Positions 36,527 to 47,165 of a DNA stretch of 64,000 nt are shown piece by piece. The notes below the pieces were generated by a model. That model saw only the letters and a program-made list of their open reading frames with translations, had not been told where the DNA came from and did no database searches. The stretch spans positions 1-64,000 of the forward strand of contig CATQIH010000001.1 in NCBI GenBank assembly GCA_958296015.1, written 5' to 3'. Source of the DNA: Cyclobacteriaceae bacterium. Its GTDB lineage: Bacteria > Bacteroidota > Bacteroidia > Cytophagales > Cyclobacteriaceae. Positions within the stretch are counted from its first letter, which is position 1. Every line of letters starts with the position of its first letter. A program made the position numbers and the translations under genes.

Positions 36527-37453
36527 ATGGACAAGGGCAAAATAGTCATCATTGGCAGCACCAACATGGATATGGTAGTCAAAACCAGTCATATCCCTGC
36601 GCCGGGAGAAACGGTATTGGGAGGATCGTTTTTGATGAACCCCGGAGGAAAAGGAGCCAACCAGGCCGTAGCCGTTGCTCGCCTGGGAGGCAATGCTACG
36701 TTTATCTCAAAAGTGGGCAACGATATTTTCGGCAGGCAGTCCACCCAGTTGTTCGATGAAGAAGGTATTGATACCGCCGGGCTGTTGTCAGACAGTAACA
36801 ACCCTTCCGGAGTAGCTTTGATCACTGTTGACGAAGCCGGAGAAAACTGTATTGTCGTGGCCTCGGGAGCAAATGCCAATCTGCTGCCCGATGACATCCA
36901 AAAGGTGTTAGACAAAGTATCGGGTGCGGAAATACTGTTGATGCAACTGGAAATTCCTCTGGAGACCGTAGCATTTGCTGCTCAGTATGCCTCAGAAAAG
37001 GGCATCAAGGTAATACTCAACCCTGCGCCTGCCAATACGCTACTCCCCAAATTGTTTGGTATGATAGATATCATCACGCCGAATACCAATGAGGCAGAAA
37101 TGCTGACAGGCATTGCCGTCAGCGATATGCATACGGCAAAGCAGGCTGCCGGTGCGCTGCACGAACAAGGTGTGAAAAGTGTGGTCATCACAATGGGCAA
37201 ACAGGGGGCTGCGCTGCTACATCAGGGGAAGTTTCATACCGTTCCTGCGCCAGCAGTGAAGGCAGTGGATACCACGGCGGCAGGAGACGTGTTCAACGGA
37301 GCATTGTCGGTAGCCATTGCAGAAGGAAAAGAACTGGTGGATGCCGTTCGGTTTGCCTGTCAGGCATCTTCTATGACCGTAACCAGGATGGGAGCGCAAT
37401 CTTCTATTCCCTACCGCCAGGAACTGATACTACAGCACTTATCAAACCTGTAG
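36527..37453 (+). CDS. rbsK: Ribokinase (PfkB family)
   Basis: The 308-residue protein has both PfkB signatures: NPGGKGANQAVAVARLGGNATFISKVGND near the N-terminus and VDTTAAGDVFNGALSVAIAEG near the C-terminus, the latter including the catalytic Asp of the TAAGD anion hole. IGSTNMDMVVKTSHIPAPGETV is typical of ribokinase rather than fructokinase. It phosphorylates D-ribose to ribose 5-phosphate with ATP in the cytoplasm. The length is normal. It is the first gene of a rightward series (permease after 42 bp, then SusCD and enzymes), which points to ribose as the product of that locus. Confidence 0.92.
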   Translation: MDKGKIVIIGSTNMDMVVKTSHIPAPGETVLGGSFLMNPGGKGANQAVAVARLGGNATFISKVGNDIFGRQSTQLFDEEGIDTAGLLSDSNNPSGVALITVDEAGENCIVVASGANANLLPDDIQKVLDKVSGAEILLMQLEIPLETVAFAAQYASEKGIKVILNPAPANTLLPKLFGMIDIITPNTNEAEMLTGIAVSDMHTAKQAAGALHEQGVKSVVITMGKQGAALLHQGKFHTVPAPAVKAVDTTAAGDVFNGALSVAIAEGKELVDAVRFACQASSMTVTRMGAQSSIPYRQELILQHLSNL

Positions 37454-37495
37454 CCTTCGCATAAAACACACACAACAACCTAAACCAAGACTATC

Positions 37496-38500
37496 ATGTT
37501 CATTGTAGAGAGCTACACGCTTGCTATCGTATTTTGCTTTATCACCATGCTTTGCTGGGGTTCCTGGGCTAATACACAAAAACTGGTACAAGGCGAATGG
37601 CGCTTTGAACTTTTTTACTGGGATTATGTGCTGGGTATCCTACTGTTTTCTTTGATCGCTGCTTTTACGCTGGGTAGCTATGGAGAAAATGGCCGGTCTT
37701 TTCTCACTGACCTTGCGCAGGCAGATGCAGGCAATCTTCGGAGTGCTTTCATTGGTGGCATCATCTTCAATCTGGCCAATATATTACTGACGGCCTCCAT
37801 TGCCAGTGCGGGTATGGCGGTGGCGTTTCCCATTGGTATTGGGATTGCCCTGGTGTTGGGTGTGGTGATCAACTACATACTGGTCGACAAGGGCGATCCG
37901 GCACTGCTTTTTATCGGTGTGGCTTTTATTGTCATCGCCATCGTGCTCAATGCCCTGGCGTACAGCAAAGCCTCCCAAACGACCAGCAGAGCAAGCCTGA
38001 AATGGATCGTCATATCCATCATTGCAGGTGTGCTGATGTCTTTGTTTTACCCGTTCATCGCCGTGGGCATGGACCTGGACAACTTTGCAGCACCTGCACC
38101 CGGTAAGATGACACCCTACACGGCGGTTGTTATCTTCTCCGTCGGGATTGTGATCAGTAATCTTCTTTTCAACACCATCATGATGAAAAAGCCCTTGGAA
38201 GGTACTCCCCTAACCTATGCCGACTATTTCCGGGGACGGCCCGGTGTACACTTGGTGGGCTTGCTGGGCGGCACTATCTGGGCATTGGGTAACCTGTTCA
38301 ACCTGATTGCTGCCGGTAAAGCAGGTCCGGCTATTTCCTACGGACTGGGCCAGGGAGCCACGCTGGTGGCCGCGCTCTGGGGAGTGGTGGTCTGGAAGGA
38401 ATTCGCCCATGCTTCCCACCGCGTGATGTGGCTGATCACCGGCATGTTTATCCTCTTTGTGCTGGGCTTAGGACTCATTATCTTTTCAGGAGCTTCATAG
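37496..38500 (+). CDS. GRP/DMT-superfamily sugar permease, probably for ribose
   Basis: The 334-residue protein has about ten hydrophobic segments and no signal peptide. TMLCWGSWANTQKLV at the start and ALVLGVVINYILVDKGD in the middle are typical of the glucose/ribose permease (GRP) branch of the drug/metabolite transporter superfamily, which also includes the L-rhamnose symporter type. Its place directly after ribokinase makes ribose the best guess for its substrate; it would carry sugar from periplasm to cytoplasm. Confidence 0.82.
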   Translation: MFIVESYTLAIVFCFITMLCWGSWANTQKLVQGEWRFELFYWDYVLGILLFSLIAAFTLGSYGENGRSFLTDLAQADAGNLRSAFIGGIIFNLANILLTASIASAGMAVAFPIGIGIALVLGVVINYILVDKGDPALLFIGVAFIVIAIVLNALAYSKASQTTSRASLKWIVISIIAGVLMSLFYPFIAVGMDLDNFAAPAPGKMTPYTAVVIFSVGIVISNLLFNTIMMKKPLEGTPLTYADYFRGRPGVHLVGLLGGTIWALGNLFNLIAAGKAGPAISYGLGQGATLVAALWGVVVWKEFAHASHRVMWLITGMFILFVLGLGLIIFSGAS

Positions 38501-38599
38501 CATAAGTTAAGTGCAAAATCATAGCAACTGGCAAGTTCCTTTTTCAAAAATACACACAACTAACATACATACAATCTAAAATTCTCAACCTACAAACTT

Positions 38600-41500
38600 A
38601 TGAGTAACTACATACCTCATTCAGCCAAACGATGGCTGACAATGGCCTCTCTGTCTTTAGGGTTATTACTCCCTGCGGAGGCCCGATCTGTCCTAACAGT
38701 TCCAGTTACTACCGCTGTGCGTTCTGTGGTGAGAGCAGAAATCAGTGGCACGGTGACCGGAGCAAACGGAGAATCCCTGCCTGGTGTCAATGTATTACTA
38801 AAAGGCACCAGTGTTGGTACCGTAACCGATATTGACGGCACCTACAAATTGTCCATACCGGATGATCAGCAAGGCGGAACCCTGGTGTTTTCTTCTATCA
38901 GTTATACCACGCAGGAAGTTCCCATCAACGGCCAATCTATCATCAACGTAGCTTTGGCCGAAGACCTGCAACAACTCGAAGAGATCGTTGTAGTAGGGTA
39001 TTCTACACAGTCTAAAAAGAATATCACAGGTGCTGTGTCTACCGTGGATGCCGAAGAACTGAAATCTGTGCCAGCCAACAATTTCGCGCAGCAGCTACAG
39101 GGAAGAGTGTCGGGCGTTCAGGTGGGCAACGAGGGCAGTCCTGGCGGTAACGTCATGATACGGATTCGTGGGATCGGTTCTATCACCGGAGGCAATGACC
39201 CGCTCTATGTCGTTGATGGGGTGCCTACACAAGGCGACCTGAATTTGCTCAACCCGGATGATATAGAAAGTATACAAATACTCAAGGATGCTTCCACGGC
39301 CTCTATTTACGGCTCAAGGGCAAGCAACGGCGTGGTGATTGTCACCACCAAAAAAGGGAAATCCGGTGAGCCTACCATTAGTTTTGATAGCTATGTAGGA
39401 ACACAACGGCCCCGGAAGTTTAATGCTTACATTTCTCCGCAGCAAAATGCTGATATTTTGTGGCAGGGCCTGCGCAACTCGGGCCAGGTGAATGCTGACA
39501 CTGGAAACCCGGTGCACCCGGTGTATGGTGACGGCCCGGCTCCAACAATACCCGATTACCTGATTCCGGTAGGAGCAATGGATGGAGATCCTCGGGTAGA
39601 CCCGGCCAACTATAGCAACAATCCGGATGAACCGGGATATGGAACGACAAAATACCAGATCACCCGTACCAACAAAGAAGGTACCGACTGGTATGATGTG
39701 CTCCTTGACCCTGCCCCTATCCAGAACTATAACCTGTCGATTTCAGGCGGTAGTGAGAAAGGACGGTATGCCGTTTCAGCCGGATATTTCAACCAGCAAG
39801 GAATCCTGAAGTTCACCAACTTTAAGCGATATTCGTTGCGTGTGAATACTGAATTTAACGTGAAAAAGTATATTCGTATCGGGCAAAACTTGCAGTTTTC
39901 TTATGCTGACAAAGTGGGCGTTGGCTCCCGTGGAGAATTTACGCCGATCGGACAGGTATATTTAACAGCACCCATCCAGCCCGTCTTGGATATTGGCGGT
40001 AATTACACAGGAAACCGAGATTTTGTGATAGGCGGGCCGAATCCATATGCTACCCTTGAGCGCAACAAAAATAACAATTCTTATTCGCCCCGTTTGTTTG
40101 GTAACCTGTACGCGGAAGTGGACTTTTTGAAACATTTCACCGCCAGAACCAGCCTTGGTGTCGACTATTCTGCTTTCAATTACTCTAATTTCTTTCCTTT
40201 TACTTATGAAAACTATCTGACACAGCCACAGAAAGCGGTGCTGGATGTGGGCAATAATTATGGCATAGGACTTACCTGGACCAATACGCTCACCTATACC
40301 CAAACTTTTGCAGAAAAACACCAGCTTACCGCATTGTTAGGCGTGGAATCAGTAACCAACACGTTCCGGTCTTTTGGCACACAGAAAGCCGGATTCAAGT
40401 TTGAAGATGTAGACTACCGATACCTGGATGCCGGCCTTGATATCACCAACTCCAGTGGGTACGGGTCAGAGAGCAGCCTGTTCTCCGTTTTTGCCAAAAT
40501 AGATTACGGCTACAACAACAAATATCTGCTGTCGGCACTGGTCAGGCGTGATGCTTCTTCCAGGTTCTCTCCTATCAACAGATGGGGAACGTTTCCGGCC
40601 TTTAGTGCTGGCTGGCGCATCTCCGAAGAAGGCTTTATGCAAAATGCCAGCTTTATCAGCGATCTGAAGCTAAGGGCTGGCTGGGGACAGACAGGAAACC
40701 AGAATATAGACCCTTACAACCAATATGATACCTACGTGACCAACCTGACCAATTCATCTTATGATATCTTCGGAACGAGTACTTCTGCGGTTCCCGGCTT
40801 TCGTAAATACAGGATCGGTAACCCGAACGCCCGCTGGGAAGCTCAGACCATGACCAACATAGGCCTGGATGTTGCCTTGCTTGACAGCCGACTAAGCCTT
40901 ACGGTAGATGCCTACAACCGGGCTGTCAGTGACCTTTTGCTGACGGTACCCATTCCTGCCACCCAAGGGCAAAACGTTCCTCCTGCCGTGAATATCGGAA
41001 GCATGCGCAACCAGGGCATCGATATCGAACTGGGTTACCAGGGTGATGCCGCAGGCGGAGATCTGCACTATAGCATCACCGGCAACTGGTCTACATACAA
41101 CAACAAAGTGACGGCATTGTATGGCAGCGATGATGCCTTTATCACAGGCTTTGGCACCAGGATAGGCGCACTGACCCGTACCCAGGTGGGCCATCCTATT
41201 TCTTCTTTCTACGGATATGCGCTGGACGGTATTTTTCAGTCTGAAAAAGAAGCTGAAGACCATCCTACCCAGGGCGGAAACCGTGATTTATACAATCAGG
41301 TGGGCCGGTTTAAGTTCAATAATGTAAATGGCGATAGCGTGATAGACAACAACGACCAAACCTTTATAGGCTCGCCTATTCCGGATTTTACCTACGGACT
41401 TAATGTAAACGTAGCGTACAAAAACTTTGATCTGTCTTTGTTCTTTCAGGGTGTGCAGGGTAATGACATCTTTAATTACAACCGGTTCTTCACAGATTTC

Positions 41501-41890
41501 TATGGGCTAAGCTACAGCTACGGACCCCGTATGCTTGATTCGTGGACTCCTGAAAACACAGATGCCGTCTTGCCACAGCTCAACCCAAATACTTCCGCTT
41601 ATGAATCGCAACCGTCGTCTTATTACCTGGAAGACGGTTCTTACTTCCGTGCCAAGAACGTGCAGCTGGGTTACAGCCTGCCGACTTCGCTCCTGGATCG
41701 GGTAGGCATCAACCGCCTCCGGGTATATGTACAGAGCCAGAACCTCTTTACGGTGACCAAATACTCGGGCATGGACCCAGAGGTGAACCTGGCCGTGTAT
41801 GGCGATGGTGCCGACCGGGACATTGGGGTTGACCGGGCCATCTACCCTATTCCAAGGTCATTCCTGGTAGGTCTTCAGGTAAGTTTTTAA
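38600..41890 (+). CDS. SusC/RagA family TonB-dependent outer-membrane transporter (ribosyl locus)
   Basis: The 1096-residue protein has a signal peptide (about 1-30). A regulatory carboxypeptidase-like domain follows (about 48-125, ISGTVTGANGESLPGVNVLL KG), then the SusC signature LEEIVVVGYSTQSKKNITGAVSTV. The plug domain contains MIRIRGIGSITGGNDPLYVVDGVP and ASIYGSRASNGVVIVTTKKG, and the barrel ends in VGLQVSF. It lies 99 bp after the permease and 7 bp before SusD. The usual SusC ligand is an oligosaccharide. In this locus it may instead carry nucleosides, ADP-ribose or ribosylated glycans, as in the Bacteroides ribose-utilisation (rus) loci; that is inference from context. Confidence 0.95.
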   Translation: MSNYIPHSAKRWLTMASLSLGLLLPAEARSVLTVPVTTAVRSVVRAEISGTVTGANGESLPGVNVLLKGTSVGTVTDIDGTYKLSIPDDQQGGTLVFSSISYTTQEVPINGQSIINVALAEDLQQLEEIVVVGYSTQSKKNITGAVSTVDAEELKSVPANNFAQQLQGRVSGVQVGNEGSPGGNVMIRIRGIGSITGGNDPLYVVDGVPTQGDLNLLNPDDIESIQILKDASTASIYGSRASNGVVIVTTKKGKSGEPTISFDSYVGTQRPRKFNAYISPQQNADILWQGLRNSGQVNADTGNPVHPVYGDGPAPTIPDYLIPVGAMDGDPRVDPANYSNNPDEPGYGTTKYQITRTNKEGTDWYDVLLDPAPIQNYNLSISGGSEKGRYAVSAGYFNQQGILKFTNFKRYSLRVNTEFNVKKYIRIGQNLQFSYADKVGVGSRGEFTPIGQVYLTAPIQPVLDIGGNYTGNRDFVIGGPNPYATLERNKNNNSYSPRLFGNLYAEVDFLKHFTARTSLGVDYSAFNYSNFFPFTYENYLTQPQKAVLDVGNNYGIGLTWTNTLTYTQTFAEKHQLTALLGVESVTNTFRSFGTQKAGFKFEDVDYRYLDAGLDITNSSGYGSESSLFSVFAKIDYGYNNKYLLSALVRRDASSRFSPINRWGTFPAFSAGWRISEEGFMQNASFISDLKLRAGWGQTGNQNIDPYNQYDTYVTNLTNSSYDIFGTSTSAVPGFRKYRIGNPNARWEAQTMTNIGLDVALLDSRLSLTVDAYNRAVSDLLLTVPIPATQGQNVPPAVNIGSMRNQGIDIELGYQGDAAGGDLHYSITGNWSTYNNKVTALYGSDDAFITGFGTRIGALTRTQVGHPISSFYGYALDGIFQSEKEAEDHPTQGGNRDLYNQVGRFKFNNVNGDSVIDNNDQTFIGSPIPDFTYGLNVNVAYKNFDLSLFFQGVQGNDIFNYNRFFTDFYGLSYSYGPRMLDSWTPENTDAVLPQLNPNTSAYESQPSSYYLEDGSYFRAKNVQLGYSLPTSLLDRVGINRLRVYVQSQNLFTVTKYSGMDPEVNLAVYGDGADRDIGVDRAIYPIPRSFLVGLQVSF

Positions 41891-41897
41891 GTATTGA

Positions 41898-43631
41898 ATG
41901 ATGAACAGTAAAATTGATCGTATTATGAAAAATATATTAGTATACAGCCTGTCTATTGTATGCCTTTCCACCCTTTTATTTTCCTGTAAGGAAGAGTATT
42001 TTGAAAAGAAGCCTTTGGGCGTTACCACTGAAAGTCAGTTGAGCAATGAGGAAGGAGCGGAAGCTCTGCTCATTGGTGCTTATTCGCTGCTGGATGGAGT
42101 GGGTGCTACGGCCGGAGGCGGCATTGGTGCGCAGTGGGATGCGCCCGGCTCAAACTGGTTGCAGGGAGATGTCTCCTCTGACGATGCCCATAAGGGAAGC
42201 ATCCCCTCTGATACTCCGGACATGAATAGTTTTGAGCTATATTCCGTGTTGCCTACCAACCTGTATGTCAATGCCAAATGGTATACCTTGTATGACGGCA
42301 TCTCGCGTTGCAACAATGTGCTTACCGCTGTTCGGGATGCAGAAGGCATCAGTGAAGCCGCCGCTACCCGCATCAAAGCTGAAGCCCGTTTTCTAAGGGC
42401 ACACTATCACTTTGATGCTAAAAAGATCTGGAACAATGTGCCGTATATTTCCGATACGCTCACCGATACCCGTATTCCCAATAAAGAAGATATCTGGCCT
42501 AAAATAGAAGCTGATCTTCAATATGCCATAGCCAATCTGCCGGAAACGCAGGCAGCAGTGGGCAGAGCTACTAAGGGTACCGCCCAGATATACCTGGCCA
42601 AAGCTTATTTGTTTCAGGGCAGATACCCGGAGGTCAAACCCTTGCTGGACGCGGTGATTAGCAGTGGCGTATATGGGTTGAACGAGTGCTTTGGAGATAA
42701 TTTTGATGCCGAAACCAAGAATAGCCAGGAGTCTGTGTTCGCCATACAACAGTCGGTGAACGATGGGTCTACCAACTCCGCCAATGCCGGGTATGGCGAC
42801 GTGTTGAGTTATCCGTTTTTTGGCGTATTCTGCTGCGGTTTTGATCAGCCTACCCAAGACCTGGTCAATGCTTTTAAGACGGATGCCAATGGCCTGCCGC
42901 TATTGGATACTTTCAACCAGGAAGATGTGAAAAACGACGAGGGCGTTCCTTTCGATGCGCCTTTCACGCCATACGCCGGTAACCTCGACCCCCGGCTGGA
43001 TTATACGGTGGGCAGAAGAGGTATTCCTTACAATGGGTTTGGTGAATTCCAGGGCAACTGGGTGCGTATGCCGAGCTATGGCGGACCTTATGCGCCCAAA
43101 AAACATGTCTTCAAGGCTTCTCAGCTGGGCACTTTAACGGCTAACACCGGTGCCGCCTGGTTGAGTGCCAACAACTATGAGTTTATCCGGTATCCGGATG
43201 TGCTGCTCATGCGTGCCGAAGTGGCCGTAGAAGAAAATGACCTGGCTACTGCCCTACTGTATGTCAACCAGGTAAGAAACAGGGCTAAGAATGGCTGCGT
43301 GATCACTTTTGATGATGGAACGCCAGCCGCTAATTATAAGGTGGAACCCTACCCTGCTTTTCCAGACCAGGATTATGCCCGGAAGGCCGTACACTTTGAA
43401 AGAAGGCTGGAACTGGCGATGGAAGGGCATCGCTTCTACGATCTGGTACGCTGGAATATAGCCGCCGAAGTGCTGAACGCTTATGTTGCCAAAGAAAGCC
43501 GAAAAAGAACGTATCTGGATGGAGCGCAATTTATAGCAGGGAAAAATGAAAACCTTCCTATCCCCCAGGAACAAATCACTAACAGCAACGTAAATGGTCA
43601 ACCTACTTTAACGCAAAATCCTAAGTACTGA
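41898..43631 (+). CDS. SusD/RagB family lipoprotein (ribosyl locus)
   Basis: The protein has up to 577 residues. An internal ATG at 41925 would give a tidier lipoprotein signal (MKNILVYSLSIVCLSTLLFSC). SusD marks include NEEGAEALLIGAYSLLDG, IKAEARFLRAHYHFDAKKIWNNVPYI, YPDVLLMRAEVAVEENDLATAL, VNQVRNRA and FERRLELAMEGHRFYDLVRW, ending in LPIPQEQITNS and LTQNPKY. It partners the preceding SusC (7-bp gap). It is about 70 residues longer than the other SusD proteins here. Confidence 0.94.
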   Translation: MMNSKIDRIMKNILVYSLSIVCLSTLLFSCKEEYFEKKPLGVTTESQLSNEEGAEALLIGAYSLLDGVGATAGGGIGAQWDAPGSNWLQGDVSSDDAHKGSIPSDTPDMNSFELYSVLPTNLYVNAKWYTLYDGISRCNNVLTAVRDAEGISEAAATRIKAEARFLRAHYHFDAKKIWNNVPYISDTLTDTRIPNKEDIWPKIEADLQYAIANLPETQAAVGRATKGTAQIYLAKAYLFQGRYPEVKPLLDAVISSGVYGLNECFGDNFDAETKNSQESVFAIQQSVNDGSTNSANAGYGDVLSYPFFGVFCCGFDQPTQDLVNAFKTDANGLPLLDTFNQEDVKNDEGVPFDAPFTPYAGNLDPRLDYTVGRRGIPYNGFGEFQGNWVRMPSYGGPYAPKKHVFKASQLGTLTANTGAAWLSANNYEFIRYPDVLLMRAEVAVEENDLATALLYVNQVRNRAKNGCVITFDDGTPAANYKVEPYPAFPDQDYARKAVHFERRLELAMEGHRFYDLVRWNIAAEVLNAYVAKESRKRTYLDGAQFIAGKNENLPIPQEQITNSNVNGQPTLTQNPKY

Positions 43632-43737
43632 TCGGTTCTGGCTAACAATGATAAGCCGACAAATATAAGCCCCCGGCCTGTGTCTCACAGGACGGTTGCG
43701 AATAGGTTGCGAATAACAACAAAACGACAAACATCAC

Positions 43738-46700
43738 ATGCTTTTCATCAAAAGACTTATTGTTATTTATATATTAGCGCATGTAGGGCTTTCTACCGAT
43801 GTACATGGCCAGTCGGTTGCTCAGGGTATATCGCTTGATAGGGTGAGACCTGGTTATCAGGAAACCGTGCAAGGCGAAGTGGTTAGCCTGAATTCCAGTA
43901 ATCCGGATGTGCAGGAGGGCCTGATTGCCCGTTGTACCGAAGGGAAGAATGTGGTAGCCTGGAAAACTGCCGCTATTCCTGATCATTACCGTGGTCAGTA
44001 TCTGTACTTCGTTTGGTTGGCCGGATTTGCCACAGGAAATAACCGGCAGAACAGTCAGTATGAATTTTCCATCAACGATCAGGTAGCGTTTAATATTGAT
44101 ATTGTACCCAAAAAATTTCCACAAAACTGGCTGCTCAAAGGCAAAGACGGTATGGAACTAAGCTTCGTGCAGCAATCTTTGGATGAAAACCAGGATGCTT
44201 TTGGCTATATGTATCTGAAAGTACCCGTTGCTCATTACCAAAAAGGAAGTCCGCTTTTGCTCAAAATAGCCGCGCAGCAAAACGATCGATATGACGACTG
44301 GCATATCACCTTTCAGCACGAAGTAAAAGAAGGGGTAACGTATGCCCGCCCCTTTCCTTTGCTCCGGGAGGAAAATCAAAAACGTCAGCAATTGGTGGCG
44401 ATCCGTATTAATCATATTTTACCGCGACCGGTGAAAGCCGACATCGCTTTGGGCAAGAACGTTAGAAAACAAGTTACGCTAAGTTTTGGAAGTAATGATA
44501 TTGAATTGTGGATGCCCGCTGTGGAATCATCCAAGGAAGTTGCGGCAAAAGTGGATATTCCGGGCCTTCCCTCCTACACAGAAACGATCACACTACAACC
44601 CGTCTTGCCACGTGATGTCTATCTGATCAATCATTCCCATACTGATATTGGCTATTCTGACCTGCAACCTGTGGTCATCGAAAAGCATAATAGCTTCATT
44701 CGCCAGGCGATGCAGTTGATTGACAAAACAAAAGATTACCCCCGGGAAGCACGATTTGTCTGGAATATAGAAGCCATGTGGGCGGTGGAAAACTTTATGG
44801 ATCAGGCTACCGAAAGCGAAAAACAACGGTTTATTGCGTACGCAAAAGATGGTTCTATTGGCCTGACAGCCGGTTATGGTAACCTGCTCACCGGACTCTG
44901 CCGCCCGGAAGAGTTGATTCACTGGACTGAATATTCAGCGCTGTTGCACCGCCAATATGGCGTGAATCCCAGGGCACTGATGATCTCCGACGTTCCGGGA
45001 ATGAGTTGGAATGTGGTGTCTGCCCTGGCACAGGGCGGCGTGCGCTATGTATCCAGCGGGCCTAACTACATCCCTCATGCAGGGTTTCCGGACACCGGGG
45101 CGCGGGTGGGAGCTACGCACCGGGCCTGGGGCGATCAACCATTTTACTGGGTTTCGGCCTCTGGCATGGATACCGTTTTATACTGGCAGGCAGGAAAAGG
45201 ATACAGCTGGTTTCAGGATTGGAATACCGGAAGGCTGAGCCTTGCACCCAAGCCCAAGTATGCCCTGCTGGACTATATGCAGCAACTGCAAAACGATCAG
45301 TATCCGTATGATATGGTGCAGTTGCGCTATTCTATTATCAATGATAATTCTCCACCGGATGAAAACATAGCCAAATTCGTGGCAGCGTGGAACAAAGCAT
45401 ATGTGAGTCCCAGGCTTATCATATCGAATGTAGAAGATATGATGAAAACTTTCGAGCAGCGTTACGCAGCGGAAATACCGGTGGTTTCGGGAGACTTTAC
45501 ACCTTACTGGGAAGATGGTGCGCTGTCTACGGCAAAAGAGGAAATTCTGGTCAAGCAAAGTGTGGAAAGGCTCTACCAAAGCGAAGTGTTGAGCACCTTA
45601 CTCTTTCCCGGCAACTATGATGAGCACACCTTTTATAAAGCCTGGAGAAACACAATCATGTGGCATGAGCATACCTGGGGTGCCTGGAACAGTATTTCTC
45701 AGCCCGATGAACCCAGCGTATTGAAGCAGTGGAAGTATAAGCAAAACTTTGCCTTACAGTCTGACTCTTTATCGAGAAAGCTGTTAGCCAAAGCCATCGT
45801 AGACATCCCTGCTGACAACGCTGGCTTTGAGGTGATCAATACCTCTTCCTGGATAAGAACCGACCTGGTACTATTAGACAAAGCGCAAAGCAAAGCCGGG
45901 GATATCATCGTAGACGAGCAAGGCAGGCCATATCCTTCTCAGCGGCTGTCCAATGGCGATCTGGCCTTTCTGGCCAAAGATATTCCGGCATTGGGAAGCA
46001 AAACGTTTTACAATAAAAAGGGGAAGTCTGCTTATCAAAGCAACTTAAAAATCAGCGGCCAAAGTATCGAGAACGAGACGATCAGATTGGCACTGGACAA
46101 AAGCACCGGCGCGATCAGGAGCCTGATCCGTAAGAAAACCAACCGCGAGTTTGTCAGTGACAAAAATTATAGAGGACTTAATCAGTACATTTATATGCCT
46201 GGCAGGGACCCATCCAAAGCGGTATCAGTCACTGAGGTGCAGATCAAGATCAAGGAAAACGGGCCGTTAGTCTCCACTTTTGAGATCATCGCGAAAGCTC
46301 CCGGTGCCCGTCAGTTGGTGCAGGAAGTGAGTGTCATCAACGAGATGAACAAGATAGCGATCAGCAATACGGTGGATAAAACAAAAGTCAGGGAAAAGGA
46401 GTCGGTGCATTTTGCCTTTCCGGTAGAGATGCCAGATGGTCAGATGAGACTGGATGTTGGAACAGGGATGATCAGGCCGGAAAAAGATCAATTGCCTGGT
46501 GCCAACAAAGACTATATGAGTATGCAACGCTGGGTGGATGTCTCTGATGATCAGCAGGGAATTACCATGATCACCAACGAACTGCCCCTAATAGAAGTAG
46601 GGGAGCTGGTCAATGAAATGCCCTACGCTTCTTCCAATTCTTTTGGTGGAACAAGCGTAGAAAAAAATTGGAAGGAACACAGTAGTTTATCCAACACCTT

Positions 46701-47118
46701 CTTTTCTTATGTGATGAACAATTACTGGTATACCAACTACAGCGCGGCTCAGGAAGGTCCGGCTACTTTTCATTATGCGATCTACCTGCACGATGCCTTT
46801 GATCCGGCTGTGGCCGGTCGCCTGGGTAGGGCAAATACACAACCGCTGCTGGTCACTGCTTCCACCAAGAAAGAACGGCAATTGCCCTTTACGCTCAATG
46901 ATGAACATATATTGCTCACTGCTGCAAAACCTGCCCCGCAGGGAAATGGAACTCTTTTGCGGCTGTATAATGCGTCCTGGCAAAAACAACGGCTGCATCT
47001 TACCAAAGATCGTGCGGTCAAAGTATATTTGAGCAACGCCAGAGGAGACAAGCTCGAGCCTTTTGATCCAAAGCAGCTTTGGCCAGCCTATGCGCTAAAA
47101 ACTCTATACCTAGAATAA
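43738..47118 (+). CDS. GH38-like (alpha-mannosidase-type) glycoside hydrolase
   Basis: The 1126-residue secreted protein has an N-terminal beta-sandwich region (to about 285), then a GH38-type catalytic barrel. LINHSHTDIGYSDLQP supplies the metal-ligand pattern H-x-H-x-D (His299, His301, Asp303), and MISDVPGMSWNVV places Asp418 where GH38 enzymes have their nucleophile. Further family marks are WNIEAMWAVENFM and WHEHTWGAWNS. The C-terminal beta domain (about 790-1120) resembles the GH38 C-terminal region. Known GH38 enzymes remove alpha-mannose, but this divergent branch has no known substrate that I can name. Its place between SusD and an ADP-ribosylglycohydrolase is unusual. It probably acts in the periplasm. 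Confidence 0.78.
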   Translation: MLFIKRLIVIYILAHVGLSTDVHGQSVAQGISLDRVRPGYQETVQGEVVSLNSSNPDVQEGLIARCTEGKNVVAWKTAAIPDHYRGQYLYFVWLAGFATGNNRQNSQYEFSINDQVAFNIDIVPKKFPQNWLLKGKDGMELSFVQQSLDENQDAFGYMYLKVPVAHYQKGSPLLLKIAAQQNDRYDDWHITFQHEVKEGVTYARPFPLLREENQKRQQLVAIRINHILPRPVKADIALGKNVRKQVTLSFGSNDIELWMPAVESSKEVAAKVDIPGLPSYTETITLQPVLPRDVYLINHSHTDIGYSDLQPVVIEKHNSFIRQAMQLIDKTKDYPREARFVWNIEAMWAVENFMDQATESEKQRFIAYAKDGSIGLTAGYGNLLTGLCRPEELIHWTEYSALLHRQYGVNPRALMISDVPGMSWNVVSALAQGGVRYVSSGPNYIPHAGFPDTGARVGATHRAWGDQPFYWVSASGMDTVLYWQAGKGYSWFQDWNTGRLSLAPKPKYALLDYMQQLQNDQYPYDMVQLRYSIINDNSPPDENIAKFVAAWNKAYVSPRLIISNVEDMMKTFEQRYAAEIPVVSGDFTPYWEDGALSTAKEEILVKQSVERLYQSEVLSTLLFPGNYDEHTFYKAWRNTIMWHEHTWGAWNSISQPDEPSVLKQWKYKQNFALQSDSLSRKLLAKAIVDIPADNAGFEVINTSSWIRTDLVLLDKAQSKAGDIIVDEQGRPYPSQRLSNGDLAFLAKDIPALGSKTFYNKKGKSAYQSNLKISGQSIENETIRLALDKSTGAIRSLIRKKTNREFVSDKNYRGLNQYIYMPGRDPSKAVSVTEVQIKIKENGPLVSTFEIIAKAPGARQLVQEVSVINEMNKIAISNTVDKTKVREKESVHFAFPVEMPDGQMRLDVGTGMIRPEKDQLPGANKDYMSMQRWVDVSDDQQGITMITNELPLIEVGELVNEMPYASSNSFGGTSVEKNWKEHSSLSNTFFSYVMNNYWYTNYSAAQEGPATFHYAIYLHDAFDPAVAGRLGRANTQPLLVTASTKKERQLPFTLNDEHILLTAAKPAPQGNGTLLRLYNASWQKQRLHLTKDRAVKVYLSNARGDKLEPFDPKQLWPAYALKTLYLE

Positions 47119-47165
47119 TGAATATTTCGTAATTCATCGACATGATAAACCTTAACCTATACAAC

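Noticed and set aside
43677-43715. Small hairpin CCTGTG/CACAGG and a doubled GGTTGCGAATA before the GH38-like gene
   Set aside because: The stem is only 6 bp and the 11-bp doubling occurs just twice; it could be chance, so I do not list it as a regulatory site.
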